Positions 38,601 to 46,806 of a stretch of DNA of 64,000 nt are shown in pieces (positions within the stretch are counted from its first letter, which is position 1; every line of letters starts with the position of its first letter). The translations under genes and the position numbers were made by a program. Below the pieces are notes generated by a model. The model was given only the letters and a program-made list of their open reading frames with translations. It searched no databases and was not told the origin of the DNA. Location: the NCBI GenBank assembly GCA_036476315.1, contig JAZGBI010000022.1, positions 30,977 through 94,976 of the forward strand. The letters run 5' to 3'. The stretch is from Candidatus Neomarinimicrobiota bacterium (GTDB lineage Bacteria; Fidelibacterota; Marinisomatia; Marinisomatales; S15-B10).

Positions 38601-40025
38601 GTGACGAACATCAAGACCCTCATCGAAGACGACAAAGAACGTTTCCCGCTCTTGAAAATGGCGGGAGAACTGGGTGACGAAACGGATACAGATGCATACG
38701 TGGTGGGAGGCTACGTGCGGGATCTGCTCATGAACCGGCCGTTGTCGGATATTGACCTGATGGTTGTGGGAGACGGGATTGAGTTCGCGCGGGAATTCGC
38801 CCACCGGTTGGGCGTAAGAAAGATTGTTCCCTTCAAAGACTTCGGTACGGCCGAGATTCCCTATGACGCATGCCGTATAGAAGTCGCTTCCGCCCGCAAG
38901 GAGTCATACGATCCCGGCTCGAGAAAACCGCGTGTGACATTTACGGATCTCGAGAGCGATCTTCTCCGCCGCGATTTCACCATCAATACCATGGCAATTT
39001 CCCTGGGGAAAAAAGCTCTCGGGGAAGTTCACGATCCCCTTGGAGGCATCAAAGACCTTCAGAAGAAAATCATCAGGACGCCCCTCGATCCTGATACCAC
39101 ATTTTCTGAAGATCCGCTACGACTGATGCGGGCCATCCGGTTCGCGGCGGAGCTGGAATTCCAGATCGACCGCGCGGTTGTGGAAAGCATGAAGCGACAG
39201 GTGGAAAGAATCCGGATCGTGTCAGCCGAGCGAATTACCGCCGAATTTTACAGGATTCTCCAGTGCGTCCGTCCATCCATCGGTCTCGATCTCCTTGAAC
39301 ATGTGGGCTTGATGAAGATCACTTTTCCGGAAGTCTCGGCAATGGCCGGTCTTGAACAACCCTCCGAATGGCACCACAAGGATATTTTCTACCACACCCT
39401 TCAGGTGGTGGACAATCTCGCCGGGATGACGGAAAAGGGTGACCTTCGGTTCGCGGGACTCGTACACGATATCGGCAAACCGCGAACGAGGAAGTTTGAC
39501 ACGGAAAAGCGGTGGACTTTCCACGGCCATGAAGTGGTGGGCAGCCGGTTGATAGACACGATCGCAAAACGGATGAAGCTGTCCAACAAGACGAAGGACT
39601 ACCTGAAAGAAATGACCTTTCTTCACCTCCGTCCCATCGCTCTTGCCATGGAAGGCGTCACCGACAGCGCCGTCAGAAGAGTGATGGTGGCCGCGGGAGA
39701 CAATGTCGACGATCTTATGGCACTGTGCAGGGCAGATATCACCTCAAAGAACCCGCGTCTGGTCACAAAGTACCTGGGCAACTTCGACCGGGTGGAAAAA
39801 ATGATGCAGGACGTGCAGGAGCGCGATGCCATGCGGGAATTTCAATCTCCCGTGCGCGGGGACGTCATCATGAAGGAATGTGGGATCGGTCCGGGACTGA
39901 CAGTGGGGAAAATAAAGAAGGATATTGAAGAGGCAATTCTGGACGGGGATATCGAAAATAACTACGACGCGGCGTACGAATATTTCCTGAAGATCAAAGA
40001 TAAATATCTAGCCAGATCTATTTAA
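38601..40025 (+). CDS. CCA-adding enzyme / poly(A) polymerase-type nucleotidyltransferase with HD domain
   Basis: The 474-residue product has the class II nucleotidyltransferase head GGYVRDLLMN and DIDLMVVGDG (metal-binding Asp-X-Asp), the RRDFTINTMA motif, the RNA-binding neck (PLRLMRAIRFAAEL) and an HD phosphohydrolase domain with HDIGKPRT. These enzymes add CCA to tRNA 3' ends or poly(A) tails; the HD domain favours a tRNA nucleotidyltransferase. The frame is open up to 38358, but that part lies in repeat R2, so GTG at 38601, just before the conserved head, is chosen. No clear ribosome site precedes it. Confidence 0.9.
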   Translation: MTNIKTLIEDDKERFPLLKMAGELGDETDTDAYVVGGYVRDLLMNRPLSDIDLMVVGDGIEFAREFAHRLGVRKIVPFKDFGTAEIPYDACRIEVASARKESYDPGSRKPRVTFTDLESDLLRRDFTINTMAISLGKKALGEVHDPLGGIKDLQKKIIRTPLDPDTTFSEDPLRLMRAIRFAAELEFQIDRAVVESMKRQVERIRIVSAERITAEFYRILQCVRPSIGLDLLEHVGLMKITFPEVSAMAGLEQPSEWHHKDIFYHTLQVVDNLAGMTEKGDLRFAGLVHDIGKPRTRKFDTEKRWTFHGHEVVGSRLIDTIAKRMKLSNKTKDYLKEMTFLHLRPIALAMEGVTDSAVRRVMVAAGDNVDDLMALCRADITSKNPRLVTKYLGNFDRVEKMMQDVQERDAMREFQSPVRGDVIMKECGIGPGLTVGKIKKDIEEAILDGDIENNYDAAYEYFLKIKDKYLARSI

Positions 40026-40028
40026 GAA

Positions 40029-40181
40029 CCACATCCCGACTTGATCGGGACAGGGTGAACACAGATGTTTCTAAGCAGACATCTAAAACCCTACAATAAA
40101 CCATTTCAAATCTGTTTTTGAGAGTATTTCAGACGCGTCATCTGTCTATGAGCCTATGCCAATTAGACTTCTCTGTGACCT
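40029..40181 (+). repeat. Dispersed repeat R1, second full copy (153 bp)
   Basis: It matches 16496-16648 over its full length: CCACATCCCGACTTGATCGG at the start, CGTCATCT in the middle and TTCTCTGTGACCT at the end. It starts 4 bp after the stop of the nucleotidyltransferase gene. Confidence 0.75.
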
Positions 40182-40183
40182 TC

Positions 40184-40218
40184 CCGCCTGCTCCCTCCTC
40201 GTCGGGAGGGCGGGCAGG
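40184..40218. repeat. REP-like palindrome abutting repeat R1
   Basis: CCCGCCTGCTCCCTCC and GGGAGGGCGGGCAGG pair around a short TCGTC loop. The same words form the palindromes at 20732, 29805 and 43865. It lies between convergent genes and may double as a bidirectional transcription stop, but has no T-run. Confidence 0.65.
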
Positions 40219-40242
40219 TGTGGCTTCAAGGCAAATAGGGGA

Positions 40243-41613
40243 TTAGAACTGGAACGAAATACCCACCAACAGCTTTTGGAACGTGATCTCTTCGACCGTT
40301 CCGGCGGGGGTGAAACTGTCCCTCGATTGTCTCTCCCAACTCCCGTGAAGAAGTGTCAGGTCAAGATTTACGTAACGGTCAAGGGCGAAACTGAGTCCAC
40401 CACTAAAAAATTGCCTGTCCTCGTCGCCGGTTGCATCACTCACGGGTGAAGGAATGAGGGAATATCCCCCCCTGAGCTTCGTGTGAAGTTTTTGCAGGGC
40501 GATTTCCCCACCCAGTCGATATTCCAGAGTGGGACGGTACGTCTGTCGAATAAGTTCGTTCTCTTCAAGGAACTCGCGATAGTCGGCATCTTCCAGCCGG
40601 CGGCGGCTCACCAGAAACCGTGTCTGTGACCAGTCACGGTAGCGCACCGACGCGGCGAAGGTCAAAAACACGAGACGGTAAGAAAGTCCTCCGTCAAAAC
40701 GGAACGGCGTTTTGACCCTGTAGTCCCACCGGCCCGACTCCTCCGCAGCATCCACATATCCGTCATCAAAGGTGAGCTCGTCGGAGTTTGAATGGACTTC
40801 ATCAACCGAGAAGGTGGATGGCAGGGTCATGGCCGCTCCGATTCTTAGGCCCCAACCAAAATGCATCAGGCCCCCAAGCTTCAGGCTGAGCGAGGCATAA
40901 TCCGATCGAAGAACCTGGCTCACTTCATAACTGTCAAAATCTCCAGGGAATTCTTCGTACAGGTGATCCGAATCTTCCTGGGTAAACCAGAGTTGATATT
41001 GCTCCTTCCCTGTCGTGTAGGCGGCGGTGATACCCATGAGGAAATTGGGAGAGAGGGCGACGGCGCCGCCGAGGGTCCACTGGCGCAGGCCCCCTTCGGT
41101 GCTCATCTGTTCTGAACGAAACACGTCCCTGTCAAACAGGTAGTACCCGGTAATGTCGTTTTCATCCGTGATATCGAAGCCGATGTCGTTCGTTTCGCTG
41201 CTGAATCCTGAGAAGGCCAGGTTCTCATCAAAATTCACGATCCGGTTGTAACCGAGCGCGAGAACAAGACTTCCCCGGCTCGTTGCGAAGGGAAACGCGG
41301 CGCCGGCGGACCGGAAACGGGTGTACCCTTGATCGTCAACCGTCGATCTCTCCTTGAAAAGCGCCTCGTTGGTGAAATTCAGGTGGGAAAATTCCGTGAA
41401 TATTTCCCGCTCCTTCACGAGACCCAACCCGGCGGGATTCCAGTAAATGGCGGTGTAGTCGTCAGCCAGACCGGCGTAGGCGCCCCCCATGGCCAGGGCT
41501 CTCGTACCAAACCCCATCTCTCCGTCCATGAGGTGAATGGCATCGTAGGCGCTCTGTCCGTGAAGAGACGTGCTGAGGATTGCAGCGGTCACGATGGATA
41601 TGGAGAACTTCAC
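40243..41613 (-). CDS. OmpP1/FadL- and PorV-like outer membrane beta-barrel protein
   Basis: The 456-residue product begins at GTG (GAGGGA upstream), has a signal peptide (to about residue 19), and the family start GFGTRALAMGGAYAGLADD followed by AIYWNPAGLGL. The remainder alternates amphipathic strands and ends with Phe (GISFQF), as outer membrane barrels do. PorV and FadL/OmpP1 share this N-terminus; PorV is the shuttle protein of type IX secretion. It follows the Tyr/Trp-rich lipoprotein gene by 15 bp and is probably transcribed with it from the sigma-54 promoter at 42724-42739. Confidence 0.87.
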   Translation of the reverse strand: MKFSISIVTAAILSTSLHGQSAYDAIHLMDGEMGFGTRALAMGGAYAGLADDYTAIYWNPAGLGLVKEREIFTEFSHLNFTNEALFKERSTVDDQGYTRFRSAGAAFPFATSRGSLVLALGYNRIVNFDENLAFSGFSSETNDIGFDITDENDITGYYLFDRDVFRSEQMSTEGGLRQWTLGGAVALSPNFLMGITAAYTTGKEQYQLWFTQEDSDHLYEEFPGDFDSYEVSQVLRSDYASLSLKLGGLMHFGWGLRIGAAMTLPSTFSVDEVHSNSDELTFDDGYVDAAEESGRWDYRVKTPFRFDGGLSYRLVFLTFAASVRYRDWSQTRFLVSRRRLEDADYREFLEENELIRQTYRPTLEYRLGGEIALQKLHTKLRGGYSLIPSPVSDATGDEDRQFFSGGLSFALDRYVNLDLTLLHGSWERQSRDSFTPAGTVEEITFQKLLVGISFQF

Positions 41614-41628
41614 AGGTTATCCCTCTCT

Positions 41629-42648
41629 CTAGCGCTTCGACTTTCCACCTGAGCTGCGTCCGCCCGAACGCGAGGATTTTCCTCCCCCGGAGGAACTCCG
41701 ATGACCTCCACTGTGGGAGGATGAGCTCCGGTGACCGCGACTCTGGGAAACCGAACCTGAGGAACCCTTCGATGAGGACCTGACCGAGGTGCCACTCCCA
41801 CCCGATTTGGGACTTCTGCCGCGTACGGTCCCGCTGCGTGCTCCTGATTTGGTAGCCACAACGTGATCGTATACTCGCCTCACAGCTCTTGAAATCTTGA
41901 CTTTAGAATTTTGCCCGCGGCCGGGGACTCCGCGGATGTCCGACCGGGGGGCCGTTCGTTTGGTGGATTTGCCCCTCTTTGAAACCTCCCCTGACGGGCG
42001 GTCTTGAGCTCTCTTGACGGATCTTACGTCGCCTTTGGCACCGGATTCAACTCTGACCATAGGCCCTGGAGCGGCGGCGACGGGCTGGGTGTCCTGACTG
42101 CCTGCAGAATTCGCTGGACGTGAAATCTCCCGGTCGCCAAGGTCGCCTCCTCTCCGGTCCCAGTCCCGCTTCTTTTTGGGGACAGGGTCGACGTAAGTGT
42201 ACGTGGCCCAGTACCGACTCCGGTATGGATACCCATAGCCGTATCCTCCGTATCCTGAATAATACCACGGGTAATATGCATCGGCCCAGTACGGTCCGCT
42301 CCACCAGGACCAGTAAGGATCGTAGGAACGGTAGCACCATGGATGCCAGAAAGGATCGCCCCAGGCAAACCTGAGGTCAAAGTGGTAGCCGTGATCGTAG
42401 AAAGGATCGTACCGGTACCAGGGATCGTAGTAAGAACCCCCCGACCAGTAATGTTCATGAATCACGGTATCGGGATCGGGGGGAATCCCTTCCTCAACCA
42501 GGGTGTCAGCGGGAGCTGCCGCCTGGGGAGCAGTGTAACGGTGTTCGACGAAGTTCTGGGAAACGGCAAGTTGGGTATAGCACCCCTGCAGGAGAAAAAA
42601 GAGAGAAACCGGGACGCTCAGAATCAACAAACGGCTAGTCTTTTTCAT
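41629..42648 (-). CDS. Tyr/Trp-rich, Ser/Gly/Arg-tailed lipoprotein of unknown function
   Basis: The 339-residue product has a lipoprotein signal (lipobox LLQGC, about 18-22). Residues about 65-155 are extraordinarily rich in Tyr, Trp, Gly, Asp and Pro with almost no Lys. The final 130 residues are low-complexity Ser, Gly, Arg and Lys with a pI that must be very high. I recognise no enzyme domain. An outer-membrane-anchored, surface-adhesive or nucleic-acid- or polyanion-binding scaffold is possible but not shown. It is first in a two-gene unit with the barrel protein and has a sigma-54-type promoter 76-91 bp upstream of its start. Confidence 0.7.
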   Translation of the reverse strand: MKKTSRLLILSVPVSLFFLLQGCYTQLAVSQNFVEHRYTAPQAAAPADTLVEEGIPPDPDTVIHEHYWSGGSYYDPWYRYDPFYDHGYHFDLRFAWGDPFWHPWCYRSYDPYWSWWSGPYWADAYYPWYYSGYGGYGYGYPYRSRYWATYTYVDPVPKKKRDWDRRGGDLGDREISRPANSAGSQDTQPVAAAPGPMVRVESGAKGDVRSVKRAQDRPSGEVSKRGKSTKRTAPRSDIRGVPGRGQNSKVKISRAVRRVYDHVVATKSGARSGTVRGRSPKSGGSGTSVRSSSKGSSGSVSQSRGHRSSSSHSGGHRSSSGGGKSSRSGGRSSGGKSKR

Positions 42649-42723
42649 GATTGTCCTCGTCTAAGTGCGTCACCTTAACACCAATATACATGCTTCATCA
42701 CCTGAATATCCATATCCGAATAG

Positions 42724-42739
42724 TGCAAATCCCGTGCCA
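42724..42739 (-). promoter_or_regulatory. Sigma-54 (-24/-12) promoter for the lipoprotein/barrel gene pair
   Basis: The minus strand reads TGGCACGGGATTTGCA, which agrees with the TGGCACG-N4-TTGCA consensus at every defined position, with -24 GG and -12 GC correctly spaced. It points at the lipoprotein gene, whose ATG is 75 bp downstream. RpoN is encoded in this window. Upstream of it (on the minus strand) lies a stretch with AACATT repeats and TTCAA-A-TTGAA (about 42762-42785) that could bind an enhancer-binding protein. Confidence 0.75.
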
Positions 42740-42841
42740 CTCGCACATTGTGCATAAAGAACATTCAAATTGAACATTTGCAGCTGAATCTTCAAGTATT
42801 ATGAAGCATATCAATGGAAATGGAGGGACTGGCTTTAAATC

Positions 42842-42870
42842 TTGACTAGTAATCAGGTGGGACTTAGCTT
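42842..42870 (+). promoter_or_regulatory. Predicted promoter for the PLP-fold/AAA+ gene pair
   Basis: TTGACT (42842-42847), a 17-bp spacer and TAGCTT (42865-42870) end 12 bp before the ATG at 42883. Transcription would begin only a few bases before the start codon, and no Shine-Dalgarno is visible, so the message could be leaderless. Prediction only. Confidence 0.4.
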
Positions 42871-42882
42871 TCTAGTGTCATT

Positions 42883-43851
42883 ATGAATAGAGAGCAACTA
42901 TATAATGAACTCGGGCGCAAGATTGGCAGCACCCGGCTTGTCCCGTTGGAAAGGTTATCCATTCCCAACAATAACACCATATACTGCAAGCATGAGTTCG
43001 AGAATCCATCGGGATCACATTATGACCGGGTCTATTACAGGCTTTACCGCTATTGCGAATTGGAGACACAAAAGATTTCTCCGGGTGTTACCCCGGTCAT
43101 AGAGAACACCTCGGGCTGTGCAGGAGCGGCGTGTGCCTACATCGGCAAGGAACTGGGCTATGAGACGCACATCGTTGTCCCGGGAAATCTGCCGAGGAAC
43201 CGGACGGAGAATATTCGAAAATACACACAGAACCTGTACAGCACTCATGACACCGAGTATGTGTTGGGAACTCAGAGGCTTTTGAGAGAAGTGCTAAGAA
43301 AGGACCACGATAAGAAGAAGGTGGGTGATCCTTCGCGCCTGTTCTGCTTGAATCACTCTCAGAACGTGGAGAGTGTGAGGGCCATGGAGCAATGCGGCAG
43401 TGAAGTGGTTTCCCAGTTTTCCCGGTTAGATGGTGGGATTGATTTCTTTGTCTCAGCTGTGGGAAACGGCACTTCCATGGCGGGTGTGGGCAGAGCCCTA
43501 AAAGATGCCTGGGAAACGCGTATCGTAGCGTTCGATCCCGTGGAAGCGCCGGTTGTGCGAAACATGAAGGACGGTGTTGCCAATCAATTTGTGGACTACA
43601 GGGAACACGAATTGTACGGCGTGGGCGCCTGGGGAGTCCGGTTCCCTTTCATCGATGTCGATCTCATCGATGAAACATACACCGTGGCCGCCCACGAATG
43701 GGAGCACGCTCTGAGGCTCCTCATCGAGGGCGAAAACCTCTATGTGGGGCATACATCGGCCGCCTCCCTGTTCGTGGCACTGAAAGTCGCCGCGAAAGTG
43801 AAGAACAAGAATATTCTCATCATCCTTTACGATTCGCTGACGAATTATTAG
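42883..43851 (+). CDS. Cysteine synthase-fold (PLP fold type II-like) protein lacking the PLP lysine
   Basis: The 322-residue protein follows the cysteine synthase/threonine synthase family: YCKHEFENPSGSHYDR near the start, NTSGCAGAACAYIGKELGY (asparagine loop equivalent), and VGNGTSMAGVGRAL (PLP phosphate loop, about 193-206). In active enzymes the first motif reads NPxxSxKDR and its lysine forms the Schiff base with PLP. Here that lysine is replaced by Tyr47 (TAT at 43021-43023). Unless another lysine substitutes, it cannot make the internal aldimine and is likely a pseudoenzyme or sensor. It is followed by an unusual NtrC-like AAA+ gene in the same direction. Confidence 0.8.
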   Translation: MNREQLYNELGRKIGSTRLVPLERLSIPNNNTIYCKHEFENPSGSHYDRVYYRLYRYCELETQKISPGVTPVIENTSGCAGAACAYIGKELGYETHIVVPGNLPRNRTENIRKYTQNLYSTHDTEYVLGTQRLLREVLRKDHDKKKVGDPSRLFCLNHSQNVESVRAMEQCGSEVVSQFSRLDGGIDFFVSAVGNGTSMAGVGRALKDAWETRIVAFDPVEAPVVRNMKDGVANQFVDYREHELYGVGAWGVRFPFIDVDLIDETYTVAAHEWEHALRLLIEGENLYVGHTSAASLFVALKVAAKVKNKNILIILYDSLTNY

Positions 43852-43864
43852 CAACAAAACCACA

Positions 43865-43989
43865 CCTGCCCGCCCTCCCTACGAGGAGGGAGCAGGTGGG
43901 GAGGCCACAGAGAAATGCAGGAGGAAATACTCGGAACGAGTCGCCACAAAGTACTGGCATCGAATCTATGTTCTCTGTGCTCTCTGTGG
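43865..43989. repeat. REP-like palindrome followed by an R1-related short element
   Basis: 43865-43900 is a hairpin of CCTGCCCGCCCTCCCT and AGGAGGGAGCAGGTGGGG. It is followed by 43905-43989, which starts CCACAGAGAA and ends TTCTCTGTG..CTCTGTGG, i.e. terminal inverted repeats like the ends of repeat R1 but with a different interior. The unit lies between the PLP-fold and AAA+ genes. Confidence 0.6.
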
Positions 43990-44018
43990 TTCTTAACTAA
44001 ATCAAGGTAGGAGCGGAC

Positions 44019-45998
44019 ATGTTTGACGAAAGGTTTTTCGACACTTATCTCGTGGAGCTGGTCCACAACGATTACGGTTACCAGACCGCGGAGGTGTTCC
44101 TCGAGGAGGAAGGGCAGGGACTCGTTCGCCAGGCCATTCTTTTCAGGATTGATCGCAATATTCTCACGTCGTTTTATGAAGACCGCGGTGACGTGACAGA
44201 CGTTGAGGACTCTGTCAGAAAGGAATTAGCAGGGCTGGAGAACACCTGCGACGAGGTGGCCGCGGATGTCTGGCGCTTCAAGCCTCTTGTTTACACGAAG
44301 AACAGGATCATCAACACGTATCCCCCAAACGTCAAAAGTCTATCGGGTTCATCCGCGAATCACATCGAACTCACCACCGTACAGGACTTTGACAGGGTAT
44401 CGCCCATGGAATACAGTTTTCCTCACAGGTCGGCTTACGAATCCCAGTACGAGAAGTACCTTTTCAAATCACAACTCAAGAGCCTCATCGCCATCCCCAT
44501 ATTCGTTCGCGGCATACGGGGTATCCTCCGGGTCATGAACAAGATTGATTGGCGAACCGTCCCGTATGAATTCATCACGGAATTCCCAACACAGATGCCC
44601 GGATATGACCTGGACAGGATTCGTGATATCGCCGCCAGACTTTCCAGGGACTTGACCTACAACGACAACGCCGTCTTCGATATCAAAGTCCCTCAGATCA
44701 ACCTTTCGGAACAGGAAGGGTCCACGTTTGAGAATCTTTCGAAGGATTGGTGGGGAGCGTCGAACATCAGCAGGACCATTTGCATGCAGGCGGCCAAGGC
44801 GTGCCATTCCAACAAACCTCTTTTGATCCTGGGTGAGAGCGGCACAGGGAAAACGACCCTGGGGAAATTGATCGCCAGGCATTCCATGTGGCACCGCGAC
44901 GTGAGAGGTCTCCAGATATCCAATCACAAGTGGGGAAAGGACAACTCCGGCAGGGAGGTCATCGTGGATGACCGGTATCCGAAAGGGGGGAACGGGATTG
45001 AATACGAAACAGAAGTGGATATTGTGAACACGGCCTCCATCACCCCCACCCTGTTTGAATCGGAAATATTCGGCATTGCCAGCAAATCGGCAACGGACGT
45101 GAGTGGGAAGTTTGGTTACCTTTTGATTGACAGGAAGGAACTGTCGGCGAAACACCGGACCAACAACGTCTACTGGACAAAATCTGTGCTTCTTGACGAG
45201 ATTGCCGAGATTCCCAAGTCGGTGCAGGCAAAGCTTCTGAACGCCATTGACAGGAACAAGGTGAGACCCGTCGGCCAGAATAACGATGTGGATATATCGT
45301 GCACCCGGTTGATCGCCGCCACGAACAGGGACATCGATGACGAGGAGATATTTCGAAGCGATCTCAAATGGAGATTTCCCCACGTGATCTACATCCCCCC
45401 GCTGCGAGAAAGAAAGTCGGATATCGCGAAAACTATAGAGCGCTATGTGGACGGGTTCAACGGGGAGCGTGGAGCCAACGTGAAGGTTGAGGAGGAATAC
45501 ATTCAGGCGCTTCGGATGTACGATCTGCCGGGAAATGCCAGGGAATTGGTGAACATTCTAAGCGAATGCATTCAGTGGTACTGGGACGCGGGCAAACCGT
45601 TCTCCCTCACCTTTGAAACGCTGCCCATCAGAGTGCGGGAAGTCTACGAATCCGAAATCTACGCCAAGGTGCCGGAGCTGGAGGAGAGGGAAGACGGGGG
45701 TCAATTCCCTGAAGGAACGGTGATTCACTACGTGGAATACGATCCTTATAAGGATCTGCCCATGGCGGAACTCGAATTCGTCATGAGTGTCATCGCGCTC
45801 ATGAAGAACAACTGGGTCGTATCAAAAGCCCAGGAGAAACTGGGCTGGAAGCATCCCAAGCTGGCGAGGAGATTGAAGGACGAGAAGTTCCTGGCCATGC
45901 TGGAAGAACCGAGGGTACGGAGAGTTCTGGAGAAAAAGGGATTCAGTCTTGAGCGGATTCAAAATAGGCTTGCGGCGGCCAATTCCCCAATTACCTAA
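44019..45998 (+). CDS. NtrC-like AAA+ regulator lacking the GAFTGA loop
   Basis: The 659-residue protein has an N-terminal sensory part of about 235 residues (GAF-like at best, with SLIAIPIFVRGIRGILRVMN), a sigma-54-activator-type AAA+ domain with Walker A GESGTGKT (about 270-278), Walker B LLDEIAEIP (about 390), sensor I LIAATNRD and the arginine-rich PPLRERKSDI, and a C-terminal Fis-like HTH (NNWVVSKAQEKLGWKHPKL). After ESEIFG, where activators have the sigma-54-contacting GAFTGA, it has SKSATDVSG. There is also an insertion of about 35 residues between Walker A and that point. It may remodel something other than sigma-54, or be a repressor. Partner gene: the lysine-less PLP-fold protein. 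Confidence 0.82.
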   Translation: MFDERFFDTYLVELVHNDYGYQTAEVFLEEEGQGLVRQAILFRIDRNILTSFYEDRGDVTDVEDSVRKELAGLENTCDEVAADVWRFKPLVYTKNRIINTYPPNVKSLSGSSANHIELTTVQDFDRVSPMEYSFPHRSAYESQYEKYLFKSQLKSLIAIPIFVRGIRGILRVMNKIDWRTVPYEFITEFPTQMPGYDLDRIRDIAARLSRDLTYNDNAVFDIKVPQINLSEQEGSTFENLSKDWWGASNISRTICMQAAKACHSNKPLLILGESGTGKTTLGKLIARHSMWHRDVRGLQISNHKWGKDNSGREVIVDDRYPKGGNGIEYETEVDIVNTASITPTLFESEIFGIASKSATDVSGKFGYLLIDRKELSAKHRTNNVYWTKSVLLDEIAEIPKSVQAKLLNAIDRNKVRPVGQNNDVDISCTRLIAATNRDIDDEEIFRSDLKWRFPHVIYIPPLRERKSDIAKTIERYVDGFNGERGANVKVEEEYIQALRMYDLPGNARELVNILSECIQWYWDAGKPFSLTFETLPIRVREVYESEIYAKVPELEEREDGGQFPEGTVIHYVEYDPYKDLPMAELEFVMSVIALMKNNWVVSKAQEKLGWKHPKLARRLKDEKFLAMLEEPRVRRVLEKKGFSLERIQNRLAAANSPIT

Positions 45999-46009
45999 TT
46001 CCCCAGTTA

Positions 46010-46085
46010 CCTGATTACCTGGGTTTCCAATTCTCCGCTCCTCCATTTTTCCATCTCTCCAGTCCTCCATTTCTCCAGTTTTCAA
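46010..46085. repeat. Simple-sequence CTCC/ATTTCTCC tract
   Basis: A pyrimidine-rich run built from words such as TTCTCC, CTCCATTT and CTCCAG. A related tract occurs in both orientations at 52551-52735. It lies between the AAA+ and Yip1 genes and encodes nothing visible. Confidence 0.55.
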
Positions 46086-46116
46086 TAGTCAATCATCAAT
46101 TGTCCATAGTCAATTA

Positions 46117-46806
46117 TCAGCCTGCGGTACCCGGTGCCAGTTGGCTCCCCATGAGGGCCAGCCCCATTCTGAAGGCTACTCCCAGGAGCCAGGTAAAGAC
46201 CGCCACGAACGCAGCTTTTCCCCTGGATAGATCGGCAATGGTGTTCAATCCAAGGACGACAAGAACCAGGTACCATACTGAAAAGACGCTGATTTCGCTC
46301 AAGAACAGAAACAGGGGCATACCTATCGCTTCTCTGCTCCAGAAATTCAGTCCGATGAGCCACAGGTCGTACGAGGATGAGATAGTCTCCAGGCCCTTGA
46401 TATAGATGGCTGCGGTATTGACGGCAGAGCCGGCGAGCGGGATCAGGTTCGAGTAGCTTATGATTGACAAGGATTGCTTGAAATTGAGTTTTTCGGTGAA
46501 GAGGTTCGTCAGCATGAGGATGAGTCCGCTGACGATGGCCCATCTGATCAATGTCACCAGTGGGACTATGGATGCTGTGATGAGTCCGAATCGTTTGGCT
46601 CTTTGCAGTGCCGCGTCAATCTGGTCGGGAGAAAGCATTTCCTGGAGTTTGACCACGGTGACCTGGGCCTGTGCCGGCTGCATAAGGATCGCAATGATAA
46701 TTCCGGCAACGGCAACGATAACAAAGGGGACGATCCACGTCGGTTTTTCTTTCAGGTTCAGGAAGAGCCGGGACGGTTCAAGGATCAGGTGTTTCAGGTT
46801 TGTCAT
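46117..46806 (-). CDS. Yip1-domain membrane protein
   Basis: The 229-residue protein has about five membrane helices (around 26-46, 80-100, 115-130, 160-185 and 195-220) and the short cytoplasmic lead LKEKPTWIVP followed by a helix, characteristic of Yip1-domain proteins in bacteria. Its function is unknown. It overlaps the ABC ATPase gene in an ATGA, so it is part of the same transporter unit. In the context of a peptide-export locus it may be an accessory or immunity membrane protein; this is inference. Confidence 0.75.
   Translation of the reverse strand: MTNLKHLILEPSRLFLNLKEKPTWIVPFVIVAVAGIIIAILMQPAQAQVTVVKLQEMLSPDQIDAALQRAKRFGLITASIVPLVTLIRWAIVSGLILMLTNLFTEKLNFKQSLSIISYSNLIPLAGSAVNTAAIYIKGLETISSSYDLWLIGLNFWSREAIGMPLFLFLSEISVFSVWYLVLVVLGLNTIADLSRGKAAFVAVFTWLLGVAFRMGLALMGSQLAPGTAG

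Noticed and set aside
42883..43851. Annotation as an active cysteine synthase
   Set aside because: The PLP lysine is replaced by tyrosine, so enzyme activity cannot be claimed.
44019..45998. Annotation as a conventional sigma-54 activator
   Set aside because: No GAFTGA in the loop; similarity is to the AAA+ core only.
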